Shown here: positions 41,837 to 50,288 of the stretch, piece after piece
How positions within the stretch are numbered: position 1 is the first letter of the stretch
Layout: every line of letters starts with the position of its first letter
Assembly: GCA_964583765.1 (NCBI GenBank)
Contig: CAZOWW010000014.1
Location: 1-64,000 of the forward strand
DNA from: CAZOWW01 sp964583765
GTDB lineage: Bacteria > Actinomycetota > Actinomycetes > Actinomycetales > Kineosporiaceae
Direction of reading: 5' to 3'
Length of the DNA: 64,000 nucleotides
Notes under the pieces: model-generated
Databases searched by the model: none
What the model was told of the DNA's origin: nothing
What the model saw: only the letters and a program-made list of their open reading frames with translations
Made by a program: the position numbers and the translations under genes

Positions 41837-43473
41837 CGACCGGAGGACTTCCTCCGCGAGGAGAAGAACCGGACACGGACACCCGCACCCCCGGGGATCC
41901 GGTCCGGACACCGAGTGACGGACCCGGGTCGTTCCCCCTGCTGCGCCTGGAGGTGGGTCCGGCCGCCCACGGTGGTCACTGCGTGGCCCGGCACGAGGGG
42001 CGGGTGGTGTTCGTCCGGCACACCCTGCCGGGCGAGGTCGTCCTCGCCAGGGTCACCCAGGGCGAGGCCGGAGACCGGTTCTGGCGTGCCGACGCGGTGG
42101 AGGTGCTGCAGACCGCCCCCGGCCGGGTACGGCCCACCTGCCAGGTGTCCGGTCCCGGAGGCTGCGGAGGTTGTGACTGGCAGCACGCCGCGCTCGACAC
42201 CCAGCGGGAGATCAAGGCGGGCATCGTCCAGGAGCAACTGCGGCGCCTGGCGCAGCTGGAGTGGCCCCACCTGAGGGTGGAGGCGGTCCCCGGGGACGAG
42301 GGGGGCCTCGCCTGGCGCAGCCGGGCACGCTTCGCCGTCGACGCGGCCGGGCGGCTGGGTCTGCGCCGGCACCGCTCCCGGGAGGTCGTGCCGATCGGCG
42401 GGTGTCCCATCGTCGCGCCGGGCATCGCGCGCGTCGCCCCGTGGCGCGGCCGGTGGCCGGGGACCGCGGCGGTGGAGGTGGTGGCGCCGTCCTCGGGTGA
42501 GGCGCCGCTGCTCGTCGTCGAGCCGGCGCCTTCGGGGCCTTCCCCGGACGGCAGGCCGATCCGGACGGGCCGGGGGGCGCACACCGGGCAGTGGTCGATC
42601 CCCCCGTTGGCGGCCGAGTGCTCGACCAGCGCCCGCGAGCCCTCCGGGCAGGTGCGCCGGATCACTGGGCGGACCTGGGTCGAGGAGGTCGTGGTCGTGG
42701 CCGGTGTCCCGCGCCGCCTGCGGGTCAGCGGAGCGGGTTTCTGGCAGGTGCACCGCGGTGCGGCGCAGACCCTCCTGGACGCGGTGCTCGCCGCGGTCGC
42801 GGCGCGGCCGGGGGAGCGCGCCCTGGATCTGTACAGCGGGGCGGGCCTGTTCTCCGTGGGACTCGCCGTCGCGGTGGCCGGCGACGGTCCGGACGGGCCG
42901 GGGTCGGTGATCGCCGTGGAGTCGGATACCCGGGCCGCTGCCGATGCCCGGCGCAACCTGCACGGCGAGGCGCATGTCCGGCTCGAACACGGTCGGGTGG
43001 AGCAGGTGCTGCCCCGGCTGCTCGGGCACGGTGCCACAACCGGCGAGAGCACGCCGGTGCGGGACGGCGCGGCAGCGGAGGTGGGCGCGCCGGTGGGGCA
43101 CGGTGCCCCGGCGGGGGCCGGCCCGGCAGCACGAGCAGTGCCTTCGGGTGGCGTGCCGTCCGGGGCGGAACGGCCGGACCGCGGGGTGGATGTCGTGGTG
43201 CTCGATCCGCCGAGGGCGGGCGCCGGGCGGGGAGTGATCGAGCGGCTGACCGCCGCGCGGCCGCGGGTGATCGCGTACCTCGCGTGCGATCCGGCGGCCC
43301 TGGCCCGGGACGTGGCGGTGGCGGCATCCTGCGGGTACCGGCTGGCTGCGCTGCGGGTGTTCGATCTCTTCCCGATGACCCACCACGTGGAGTGCCTCGC
43401 GGTGTTCGAGCCCTCGGCGGGCGATGAGTCGGCGCCATGCGACGAGCCGTCGAGGGACGTCGTCCAGGGTTGA
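41833..43473 (+). CDS. TrmA/RlmD-family 23S rRNA (uracil-5-)-methyltransferase
   Basis: 546 residues from a GTG overlapping the transporter stop (GTGA). TRAM domain at about 35-90 (VARHEGRVVFVRHTLPGE). Iron-sulfur cysteines C103, C111, C114 (CQVSGPGGCGGC) plus a later GGCPIV cysteine. SAM site DLYSGAGLFSVGLA, DPPRAGAGRGV and catalytic Cys485 in YLACDPAALARDV. It methylates uracil C5 in rRNA or tRNA; the exact site is not deducible. Two Gly/Pro/Ala-rich insertions near residues 230-265 and 395-450 make it longer than E. coli RlmD (433 residues). Confidence 0.9.
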   Translation: MTTGGLPPRGEEPDTDTRTPGDPVRTPSDGPGSFPLLRLEVGPAAHGGHCVARHEGRVVFVRHTLPGEVVLARVTQGEAGDRFWRADAVEVLQTAPGRVRPTCQVSGPGGCGGCDWQHAALDTQREIKAGIVQEQLRRLAQLEWPHLRVEAVPGDEGGLAWRSRARFAVDAAGRLGLRRHRSREVVPIGGCPIVAPGIARVAPWRGRWPGTAAVEVVAPSSGEAPLLVVEPAPSGPSPDGRPIRTGRGAHTGQWSIPPLAAECSTSAREPSGQVRRITGRTWVEEVVVVAGVPRRLRVSGAGFWQVHRGAAQTLLDAVLAAVAARPGERALDLYSGAGLFSVGLAVAVAGDGPDGPGSVIAVESDTRAAADARRNLHGEAHVRLEHGRVEQVLPRLLGHGATTGESTPVRDGAAAEVGAPVGHGAPAGAGPAARAVPSGGVPSGAERPDRGVDVVVLDPPRAGAGRGVIERLTAARPRVIAYLACDPAALARDVAVAASCGYRLAALRVFDLFPMTHHVECLAVFEPSAGDESAPCDEPSRDVVQG

Positions 43474-43505
43474 TTCCCCCGCCGGTGGGCTGTCCACGAC
43501 CCCCT

Positions 43506-43592
43506 TGGTGCCACATTGTGGCGGCGAGTGGCGCCATGAGTGGTGCCAATTTGGCTTGCGTATGGCGCCACTCTGGTGCCATGATGGCGCCA
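43506..43592 (+). promoter_or_regulatory. Phased operator array (six TGGYGCCA palindromes) and -10 of the RHH regulator gene
   Basis: TGGTGCCA or TGGCGCCA occurs at 43506, 43529, 43541, 43563, 43574 and 43585, spaced 23, 12, 22, 11 and 11 bases, so nearly on one face of the helix. CATGAT (43580-43585) lies six bases before ATG 43592, so the last two sites flank a leaderless promoter and the last one ends on the start codon. This is what an autorepressed RHH gene would need. It also occupies the whole gap after the methyltransferase gene. Confidence 0.85.
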
Positions 43593-44125
43593 TGGACTTG
43601 ACCTCGTATGTGAGCAACCTCGGACGCGAGTTCGCCACGCTCGCCGAAGCCGGTGGCGACGAGGCCCGCGCGCTGGTGGAGTGCCTGACCGGGTCGCTCG
43701 AGTCGGCGATCCGGATGACGTTGCTGGACACGCTGTCGGCTGCGGCTGACGAGATCACCCGGGATCTGGCTCCGGGCTCGGTGGAACTGCGTCTGCGGGG
43801 TCGTGACCCGAACTTCGTCGTGACCGTGCCGCCCGCCGAACCCGTCGGCCTCGCCGTCGGGGATGTCGCGGCGAGGGCCGACGGTCCGTCGGACGGCGAG
43901 CCGCCGCTCGCTGAGGACGGTCCCGTCGCCCGGATCAACGTCCGCCTGCCCGAACAGCTCAAGGCCGCGATCGAGGAGGCCGCGGCCAGGGAGCATCGCT
44001 CGGTCAACTCCTGGCTGGTCCGGGCGGCCGCCGCCGGACTGCAGCGCTCGGACCGGGAACAGCGTTCCGAGCCACCCACCGGCGCGAAACGCGCCCCACA
44101 GCGCTTCACCGGCTGGGTGCACTGA
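43592..44125 (+). CDS. Ribbon-helix-helix (HicB/CopG-like) regulator
   Basis: 177 residues. The N-terminal part (1-80: MDLTSYVSNLGREFATL ... VELRLRGRDPNFVVTVP) is a helical/beta domain of unknown role. An acidic linker leads to a C-terminal ribbon-helix-helix motif, residues about 113-152 (VARINVRLPEQLKAAIEEAA, SVNSWLVRAAAAGLQ). Such proteins bind tandem operators as dimers. No toxin partner follows; instead DUF4097 and an ABC exporter do, a combination I have seen in other actinobacteria. It is inferred to be the autoregulator of this four-gene unit. Confidence 0.88.
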   Translation: MDLTSYVSNLGREFATLAEAGGDEARALVECLTGSLESAIRMTLLDTLSAAADEITRDLAPGSVELRLRGRDPNFVVTVPPAEPVGLAVGDVAARADGPSDGEPPLAEDGPVARINVRLPEQLKAAIEEAAAREHRSVNSWLVRAAAAGLQRSDREQRSEPPTGAKRAPQRFTGWVH

Positions 44126-44236
44126 TCGCGCCACTCGTCCTGCCGCACCCACCCCGTCCTTCGATAGCCGCTCTGGCGTGCCACACCCGCTCTCACCTGC
44201 GGGGACGTCTCACCCACCCATGATTCGGGGACAACC

Positions 44237-45082
44237 ATGCCCACTTACCAGACACTCGAACCGATCTCCGTCACCCTGGAACTCGGCGTCGGCCACGTCC
44301 GGATCAGCGCGAGCGACCGCGCCGACACCTCCGTCGAGGTCCGCCCCAGTGATGCGACCGACCAGTCCGACGTGAAGGCCGCCCAGCAGGTCAGGATCGA
44401 CCACACCGAAGGCGTGCTGCGGGTCACCGGTCCGAGGGTGCGTGCCTTCGACTTCTCCCGCAGGACCAGATCGGTGGACGTGCTCATCGACCTCCCGGTC
44501 GGCTCCGACCTGTCCGTCGAGCTGCAGGTGGGTGACATCCGTTGTGCCGGCCGGCTCGGACAGTGCCGGCTCAAGACCTCGGCCGGCAATGTGTGGGCCG
44601 AACGAACCGGCCCGCTGCGCCTGGACACCTCGGTGGGGCACATCACCGTCGACGGCGTGAACGGCAACGCCGAGATCTCCACCGGTTCCGGCAAGATCCG
44701 GGTCGGCGGGGTCGAGGGCACTGCGGTGATCAAGAACTCCAACGGTGACACCGTGATCGAGAAGATCACGGGTGACCTGCGGGTTCGCTCCGCCAACGGC
44801 GACATCCAGGTGGACCGGGCCGGCGCAGGGGCCGACGTGAAGACCTCCAACGGTGGCATCCGTCTCGGTGAGGTGAGCCACGGTTCGATCGTCCTCGGCA
44901 CCGCGATGGGGGACCTGGACATCGGCATCGCCGAGGGCGCCGTCGCCTGGCTCGATGTCCACACCGGATTCGGCCAGGTGCGCAATCTGCTGAGCGACGC
45001 CACCCGGCCCGACGACGCCGACCGGGTGGTCGAGATCCATGGCCGGACGTCCTACGGCGACATCACGGTGCATCGCTCCTGA
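44237..45082 (+). CDS. DUF4097 beta-helix protein
   Basis: 281 residues, no signal peptide, so probably cytosolic. The sequence alternates short beta strands with Gly/Asn turns (TSAGNVWAERTGPLRLDTSV, GNAEISTGSGKIRVGG, NSNGDTVIEKITGDLRVRSA), typical of the DUF4097 parallel beta-helix. Function is not known to me. It is transcribed with the RHH regulator 111 bases upstream and the ABC genes 27 bases downstream; it may be a sensor or accessory of the exporter. GGGGA lies five bases before the ATG. Confidence 0.9.
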   Translation: MPTYQTLEPISVTLELGVGHVRISASDRADTSVEVRPSDATDQSDVKAAQQVRIDHTEGVLRVTGPRVRAFDFSRRTRSVDVLIDLPVGSDLSVELQVGDIRCAGRLGQCRLKTSAGNVWAERTGPLRLDTSVGHITVDGVNGNAEISTGSGKIRVGGVEGTAVIKNSNGDTVIEKITGDLRVRSANGDIQVDRAGAGADVKTSNGGIRLGEVSHGSIVLGTAMGDLDIGIAEGAVAWLDVHTGFGQVRNLLSDATRPDDADRVVEIHGRTSYGDITVHRS

Positions 45083-45109
45083 CCCATCATCGGTTCCGGA
45101 AGGGCGACC

Positions 45110-46069
45110 ATGACCGCCACACGATCCCAGCCTGCGATCACGGCGACCGGGGTGCAGAAGTCCTTCGCCGGTCGAGTCGTCCTCGACGGAGTCGATCTGC
45201 ACGTGCCGCGGGGAACGGTCTTCTCCCTGCTGGGCGCGAACGGTGCCGGGAAGACCACCACAGTCAAGATCCTCTCCACCCTGATCGCGCCCGAGGCCGG
45301 TGAGGCGCAGGTGGCCGGGCACGATCTCGTCCGCGAACCGGACGCGGTGCGGGCCTCGATCGGTGTCACCGGGCAGTTCTCCGCGGTGGACAAGCTGCTC
45401 ACCGGCGAGGAGAACCTGCGGCTGATGGCGGACCTGCACCACCTCGCCCGGGGTGAGGGACGGCGGCGCGCCACTCGCCTGCTCGAGCGGTTCGACCTGG
45501 TCGAGGCGGCGGGGAAGGCGGCGTCCACCTACTCCGGGGGCATGCTGCGCCGGCTCGACCTGGCGATGACCCTGATCGGCAACCCGGAAGTGATCTTCCT
45601 CGACGAGCCGACCGCCGGGCTCGACCCGCGCAGCCGCCGGACCATGTGGCAGATCGTCCGGGAGCTGGTGGCCGGTGGCGTCACGATCTTCCTGACCACG
45701 CAGTACCTGGAGGAGGCCGATGCGCTGGCGGACCGGATCGCGGTCCTCCACGGCGGTCGTGTGGTCGCCGAGGGCTCTGCGGAGGAACTGAAGCGCCGCA
45801 TCGGAGGTGGGCACGTCCGCCTGCGGTTCGCCGACCGACGGCGCCTCGACGCGGCTCTGGGCGTCTTGGGGGAGGCCTCGCCCGGCGGTGACGCCCTCAC
45901 GCTGCGAGTGCCCGGTGACGGCAGCCTGCGCTCACTGAGGACCCTGATCGGCCGGCTGGACGATCGGGCCGTCGAGGTCGAGGAGCTGTCCGTGCACACC
46001 CCCGATCTGGACGACGTCTTCCTCGCCCTCACCGGCAACTCCACCGACGAGAAGGGGGTCACCTCATGA
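45110..46069 (+). CDS. ABC exporter ATPase, DrrA type
   Basis: 319 residues. Walker A GANGAGKTTTVKIL, signature YSGGMLRRLDLAM, Walker B VIFLDEPTAGLDP and the H-loop region TTQYLEEAD are intact. A C-terminal about 80-residue domain is typical of DrrA drug/daunorubicin-resistance ATPases. It energises the downstream permease; its stop overlaps the permease ATG by four bases. GGAAGG precedes the start. The exported substrate is unknown; similarity to drug exporters does not prove drug efflux. Confidence 0.94.
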   Translation: MTATRSQPAITATGVQKSFAGRVVLDGVDLHVPRGTVFSLLGANGAGKTTTVKILSTLIAPEAGEAQVAGHDLVREPDAVRASIGVTGQFSAVDKLLTGEENLRLMADLHHLARGEGRRRATRLLERFDLVEAAGKAASTYSGGMLRRLDLAMTLIGNPEVIFLDEPTAGLDPRSRRTMWQIVRELVAGGVTIFLTTQYLEEADALADRIAVLHGGRVVAEGSAEELKRRIGGGHVRLRFADRRRLDAALGVLGEASPGGDALTLRVPGDGSLRSLRTLIGRLDDRAVEVEELSVHTPDLDDVFLALTGNSTDEKGVTS

Positions 46070-46899
46070 ACAGCCTCACCCTCACCGGCCCGGCGACGGA
46101 GGCTCTCCGATTCCATCCGGTACGCGACTCGGTGACGATGCTGCGCCGCAATCTCCGGCGCATGCTGCGCTACCCGTCGATGACGGTGATGCTCGTCGCC
46201 ATGCCCGTGGTCTTCCTGCTGCTGTTCGTCTACGTATTGGGCGGCACTCTGGGGGCCGGGCTCGGCGCGGCGGTGTCCGGCGGCGCAGCCGGCGCACGCG
46301 CCACGTACGCCAACTACGTGGCGCCCGCGATCATCCTGATGACCGTGACCTCCACGGTGCAGGGGACGGCGATCTCGATCGCCATGGACCTGACCGAAGG
46401 CATCATCACCCGGTTCCGCACGATGCACATCGCCCGCGTCTCGGTGCTGACCGGACATGTCCTGGGCGGCATGATCCAGGCGGCGTTGAGCCTGTCGATC
46501 GTGATTGGGGTGGCGTTGCTGGTCGGCTTCCGCCCCACCGCGGGGCCGGGCGCCTGGCTGGCCACGGCCGGATTCCTGGCGGTGGTGACCTTCGCCCTCA
46601 TCTGGTTGTCCGTCGCGCTCGGTCAGGTGAGCGGCAGTGTCGAGACCGCGAGCAATCTGCCCATGCCGCTCGTCCTGCTGCCCTTCCTCGGCAGCGGGTT
46701 CGTCCCGACCGACTCGATGCCCGCCGGCCTGCGCTGGTTCGCGGAGTACCAGCCGTTCACCCCGATCGTCGAGACCCTGCGCGGGTTGCTGATGGACGAG
46801 CCGATCGGGAGCAACGCCGGGATTGCCCTCGTCTGGTGTGCCGGCATCGCAGCGGGTGGGTACCTCTGGTCGAGACGGCTGTTCAACCGCGAGTCCTGA
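46066..46899 (+). CDS. ABC-2 type permease, DrrB type
   Basis: 277 residues with six predicted transmembrane helices (for example MTVMLVAMPVVFLLLFVYVL, ALVWCAGIAAGGYLWSRRLF). The DrrB-like segments NYVAPAIILMTV and LPFLGSGFVPTDSMPAGLRW are present. With the ATPase it forms an exporter. A short 158-bp gap with a 48-base palindrome separates it from acnA. Confidence 0.93.
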   Translation: MNSLTLTGPATEALRFHPVRDSVTMLRRNLRRMLRYPSMTVMLVAMPVVFLLLFVYVLGGTLGAGLGAAVSGGAAGARATYANYVAPAIILMTVTSTVQGTAISIAMDLTEGIITRFRTMHIARVSVLTGHVLGGMIQAALSLSIVIGVALLVGFRPTAGPGAWLATAGFLAVVTFALIWLSVALGQVSGSVETASNLPMPLVLLPFLGSGFVPTDSMPAGLRWFAEYQPFTPIVETLRGLLMDEPIGSNAGIALVWCAGIAAGGYLWSRRLFNRES

Positions 46900-46969
46900 A
46901 GGTGAAGGGTGTTGTCGGGCCTGACCCGGCGGGTGGGTGCCCGTCTGCGGTCCGGGGCTCATTGCGGTC

Positions 46970-47017
46970 CCTCACGGCACGAAGTATCTTGATGTCAAGA
47001 TACTTCGTGCCGTGAGG
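46970..47017. promoter_or_regulatory. 48-bp perfect inverted repeat upstream of aconitase
   Basis: 46970-46992 and 46995-47017 are perfect reverse complements (23-base arms, 2-base centre). The AT-rich centre TATCTTGATGTCAAGATA stands out from the GC background and looks like a dimeric regulator site. It ends 41 bases before the acnA GTG and 70 bases after the permease stop. It could be an acnA operator, a terminator for the exporter operon, or both. Confidence 0.85.
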
Positions 47018-47058
47018 TCGTCACGGCAGGTGCCGGACGAGGCGCGAGGGAGCGACCG

Positions 47059-49779
47059 GTGAGCAACGTGAGCAAGGACAGCTTCGGAGCCAGGGGTGTC
47101 CTCGAGGTCGGCGACGCCGGGTACGAAATCTTCCGGTTGTCCGCCGTGGCCGGGGCCGAGCGCCTGCCGTTCGCCCTCAAGGTGTTGCTGGAGAACCTCC
47201 TGCGGAGCGAGGACGGCGCGAACATCACCGCGGAGCACATCCGGGCCCTGGCCGCCTGGGACCCGCAGGCGGAGCCGTCCACCGAGATCCAGTTCACTCC
47301 CGGCCGCGTGGTGATGCAGGACTTCACCGGGGTGCCCTGCGTCGTCGACCTCGCCACCATGCGCGAGGCGGTCGCCGAGCTGGGTGGGGACCCGTCGCGG
47401 ATCAACCCGCTCGCCCCCGCGGAACTCGTCATCGACCACTCGGTGATCGTCGACCGGTTCGGCAGTCGCGACGCGCTGGCCACGAACATGGCGATCGAGT
47501 ACGGGCGCAACCGCGAGCGGTACCAGTTCCTGCGGTGGGGCCAGACCGCCTTCGACGGGTTCAAGGTGGTCCCGCCCGGTACCGGGATCGTCCACCAGGT
47601 GAACCTGGAGCACCTGGCGCGGGTCGTCATGACGGCGGAGGTGGCCCCCGACGCCTCCGCCGCGGGTGACTCCCCGGCGGGGGGCCCGGCCGTACGGGCC
47701 TACCCGGACACCTGCGTGGGGACCGACTCGCACACCACCATGGTCAACGGGCTCGGGGTGCTGGGCTGGGGCGTCGGCGGGATCGAGGCGGAGGCCGCGA
47801 TGCTCGGTCAGCCCGTCTCGATGCTGATCCCGCGGGTCGTGGGTTTCCGGCTGACCGGGCAGATCCCCGTGGGCGCCACCGCGACGGACGTGGTGCTGAC
47901 GATCACCGAGCAGCTGCGCCGCCACGGCGTGGTGGGCAAGTTCGTCGAGTTCTACGGCGAGGGCGTGGCCTCGGTGCCGTTGGCCAACCGGGCCACGATC
48001 GGAAACATGAGTCCCGAGTTCGGTTCCACCTGCGCGATCTTCCCGATCGACGAGGTGACCATGGACTACTTGCGGCTCACCGGGCGCCCGTCCGGCCAGA
48101 TCGCCCTGGTCGAGGCCTATGCCCGCGCCCAGGGGCTGTGGCACGACCCGGACCGGGTCGTGGCCTACTCGGAGTACCTCGAGCTCGACCTCTCGACGGT
48201 GGTGCCCAGCATCGCCGGACCGAGCCGCCCGCAGGACCGGATCGCGCTCACCCGGGCGCGCGAGGCCTTCCACGAGTCCCTGGCCGAACGCGGGGCCGCC
48301 CCCGGTGCCACGGCCGTCGTGCCGACGAGCGGGGACGGTGCGGGGTTCGCCCTCGGTCAGGGCGCGGTGGTGATCGCCTCGATCACCTCCTGCACCAACA
48401 CCTCGAACCCTTCCGTGATGATCGCCGCCGCCCTCCTGGCCCGCCGGGCGGTCGAGCGCGGCCTGAGCGTGCCGCCGTGGGTGAAGACCTCCCTGGCCCC
48501 GGGCAGCAAGGTGGTCGCCGAGTACTACACGCGCGCGGGGCTGACGCCGTACCTGGAGAAGCTGGGTTTCCACGTGGTGGGCTTCGGCTGCACCACCTGC
48601 ATCGGCAACTCGGGGCCCCTCGTGGACGGCGTCGCGACGGCGGTGCAGGACGGTGGGCTCGCCGTGGCGGCGGTGCTCTCCGGCAACCGCAACTTCGAGG
48701 GCCGGATCAACCCCGACGTGACCCTGAACTACCTGGCGTCCCCGCCCCTGGTGGTGGCCTACGCCCTGACCGGGACGATGGACGCCGACCTCGTGCGTGA
48801 CCCGTTGGGCCACGACCCGCAGGGGGAGCCGGTGTACCTGGCGGACCTGTGGCCGAGCCCGGAGGAGGTCCGCTCCGTGGTCGACGAGGCACTGACCGGC
48901 GACCTCTTCGGCGACGCCTATGCGGACGTCTTCGCGGGCGACGAGCGGTGGCAGGGCCTGGAGACCCCGACCGGGGACACCTTCGTCTGGAACCCGGACT
49001 CCACCTACGTGCGCAGGCCGCCGTACTTCGAGAACCTCTCCCTGGACCCGGAACCGGTCACCGACCTGCAGGGCGCGCGCGTCCTGGCGCTCCTGGGCGA
49101 CTCCGTGACCACTGACCACATCAGTCCGGCCGGATCGATCCGGCCAGGCAGCCCGGCAGGGCTCCACCTCGCCGCGCACGGGGTGGACCGGGCGGACTTC
49201 AACTCCTACGGCTCCCGCCGCGGGAACCACGAGGTGATGATCCGGGGGACGTTCGCGAACATCCGGCTGCGCAACCTGCTCCTGCCCGGGGTGGAGGGCG
49301 GGTACACCCGGGACTTCCTGGACGGCGGTCGCCGCACGACCATCTACGACGCGGCGCAGGCCTATGCCCGGGCCGGCGTGCCGCTGGTCGTCCTGGCGGG
49401 CAAGGAGTACGGCAGCGGGTCCAGCCGGGACTGGGCGGCCAAGGGAACGGCTCTGCTGGGCGTGCGCGCCGTGATCGCCGAGAGTTACGAGCGCATCCAC
49501 CGGTCGAACCTGATCGGGATGGGGGTGCTGCCGCTGCAGTTCCCGGCGGGGCAGGATGCCGCCTCCCTGGGACTGGACGGCACGGAGATCCTCGACATCC
49601 GGGGGATCACCGCGCTCAACTCCGGACGCACGCCGGCGACGGTCGTGGTCAGTGCCCGCCGGGCGAACGGCAGTTCGACGGCCTTCGAGGCCCTGGTGCG
49701 GATCGACACCCCCGGAGAGGCGGACTACTACCGCAACGGGGGCATCCTGCAGTACGTGCTCCGTCAACTGGTGCGCTGA
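47059..49779 (+). CDS. acnA: Aconitate hydratase A
   Basis: 906-residue aconitase interconverting citrate and isocitrate in the TCA cycle. The [4Fe-4S] ligands are Cys445 ([14 protein letters not shown]) and Cys511/Cys514 ([12 protein letters not shown]). The active-site segment [15 protein letters not shown] is in the C-terminal swivelling domain. Length is that of AcnA/IRP1-type enzymes. GTG 47059 has GAGGGAG six bases upstream. The upstream palindrome suggests regulation. The stop codon sits in the loop of the first hairpin of a tandem repeat that leads into the assembly gap. Confidence 0.96.
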   Translation: MSNVSKDSFGARGVLEVGDAGYEIFRLSAVAGAERLPFALKVLLENLLRSEDGANITAEHIRALAAWDPQAEPSTEIQFTPGRVVMQDFTGVPCVVDLATMREAVAELGGDPSRINPLAPAELVIDHSVIVDRFGSRDALATNMAIEYGRNRERYQFLRWGQTAFDGFKVVPPGTGIVHQVNLEHLARVVMTAEVAPDASAAGDSPAGGPAVRAYPDTCVGTDSHTTMVNGLGVLGWGVGGIEAEAAMLGQPVSMLIPRVVGFRLTGQIPVGATATDVVLTITEQLRRHGVVGKFVEFYGEGVASVPLANRATIGNMSPEFGSTCAIFPIDEVTMDYLRLTGRPSGQIALVEAYARAQGLWHDPDRVVAYSEYLELDLSTVVPSIAGPSRPQDRIALTRAREAFHESLAERGAAPGATAVVPTSGDGAGFALGQGAVVIASITSCTNTSNPSVMIAAALLARRAVERGLSVPPWVKTSLAPGSKVVAEYYTRAGLTPYLEKLGFHVVGFGCTTCIGNSGPLVDGVATAVQDGGLAVAAVLSGNRNFEGRINPDVTLNYLASPPLVVAYALTGTMDADLVRDPLGHDPQGEPVYLADLWPSPEEVRSVVDEALTGDLFGDAYADVFAGDERWQGLETPTGDTFVWNPDSTYVRRPPYFENLSLDPEPVTDLQGARVLALLGDSVTTDHISPAGSIRPGSPAGLHLAAHGVDRADFNSYGSRRGNHEVMIRGTFANIRLRNLLLPGVEGGYTRDFLDGGRRTTIYDAAQAYARAGVPLVVLAGKEYGSGSSRDWAAKGTALLGVRAVIAESYERIHRSNLIGMGVLPLQFPAGQDAASLGLDGTEILDIRGITALNSGRTPATVVVSARRANGSSTAFEALVRIDTPGEADYYRNGGILQYVLRQLVR

Positions 49780-49853
49780 GCGCGCACGGGGTCAACAGGG
49801 TGCGCTGAGCGCGCACGGGGTCAACAGGGTGCGCTGAGCGCGCACGGGGTCAA
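49771..49853. repeat. 29-bp hairpin-forming tandem repeat starting in the acnA stop region
   Basis: Units start at 49771, 49800 and 49829; the third runs into the N gap and the sequence resumes afterwards with CAGGGTGCGCT, the end and start of another unit. Each unit holds GTGCGC-TGAGC-GCGCAC, a 6-bp stem with a 5-base loop. In unit 1 the loop TGA is the acnA stop. The true copy number is unknown. Confidence 0.9.
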
Positions 49854-49953
49854 NNNNNNNNNNNNNNNNNNNNNNNNNNNNNNNNNNNNNNNNNNNNNNN
49901 NNNNNNNNNNNNNNNNNNNNNNNNNNNNNNNNNNNNNNNNNNNNNNNNNNNNN
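49854..49953. other. Assembly gap of 100 N
   Basis: Exactly 100 unknown bases, a conventional scaffold filler, so the real length is unknown. Repeat sequence flanks both sides; a gene could be missing here. Confidence 0.98.
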
Positions 49954-50288
49954 CAGGGTGCGCTCGGCGTGACCTCTTCGCCGCGGTGCCGGCCCTCGGT
50001 TGCCTGACGACCCGGCTCTCGGCTGCCCGCTCTTGAGCGTGCGTGACGGTGCGTTGTGTCCGATCCTGTCCTGATGCAGGGGGAATCGGTGGGCACCTGG
50101 AACCAGCCCGGCGATGTGGCGCTCGTCACCACCCGTCGTGCTGGTCACTCCCAGTGAGTGATCGAGGCTGATCCGTGAACCGATATGGCCAAAACTCTGG
50201 TCGCCCCCTGGGCGCGGACGTATGTTCGCCGGCACAACGAACCGGCGCGCATGGTGGCCGCCGGCCGAGAGGACCCTGGGAGCCAGGT
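49954..50288. other. Leader region of the sugar ABC operon
   Basis: 335 bases without a convincing gene. It contains an inverted repeat CGCCGG-N9-CCGGCG at 50227-50247, a locally AT-richer stretch (CGATATGGCCAAAAC, 50182-50196) and GGGAG six bases before the binding-protein ATG. Promoter and operator sites are expected here, but none can be assigned with confidence. Confidence 0.4.

Noticed and set aside
43592..44125. Type II toxin-antitoxin locus
   Set aside because: The RHH protein looks like a HicB/CopG antitoxin, but no small toxin frame is adjacent; the neighbours are rlmD-like, DUF4097 and ABC genes.
49771..49960. CRISPR array
   Set aside because: Direct tandem hairpin repeats without spacers and without cas genes.
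50022..50175. Short frames in the sugar-operon leader as genes
   Set aside because: No consistent codon bias or homology, and they overlap the likely promoter region.
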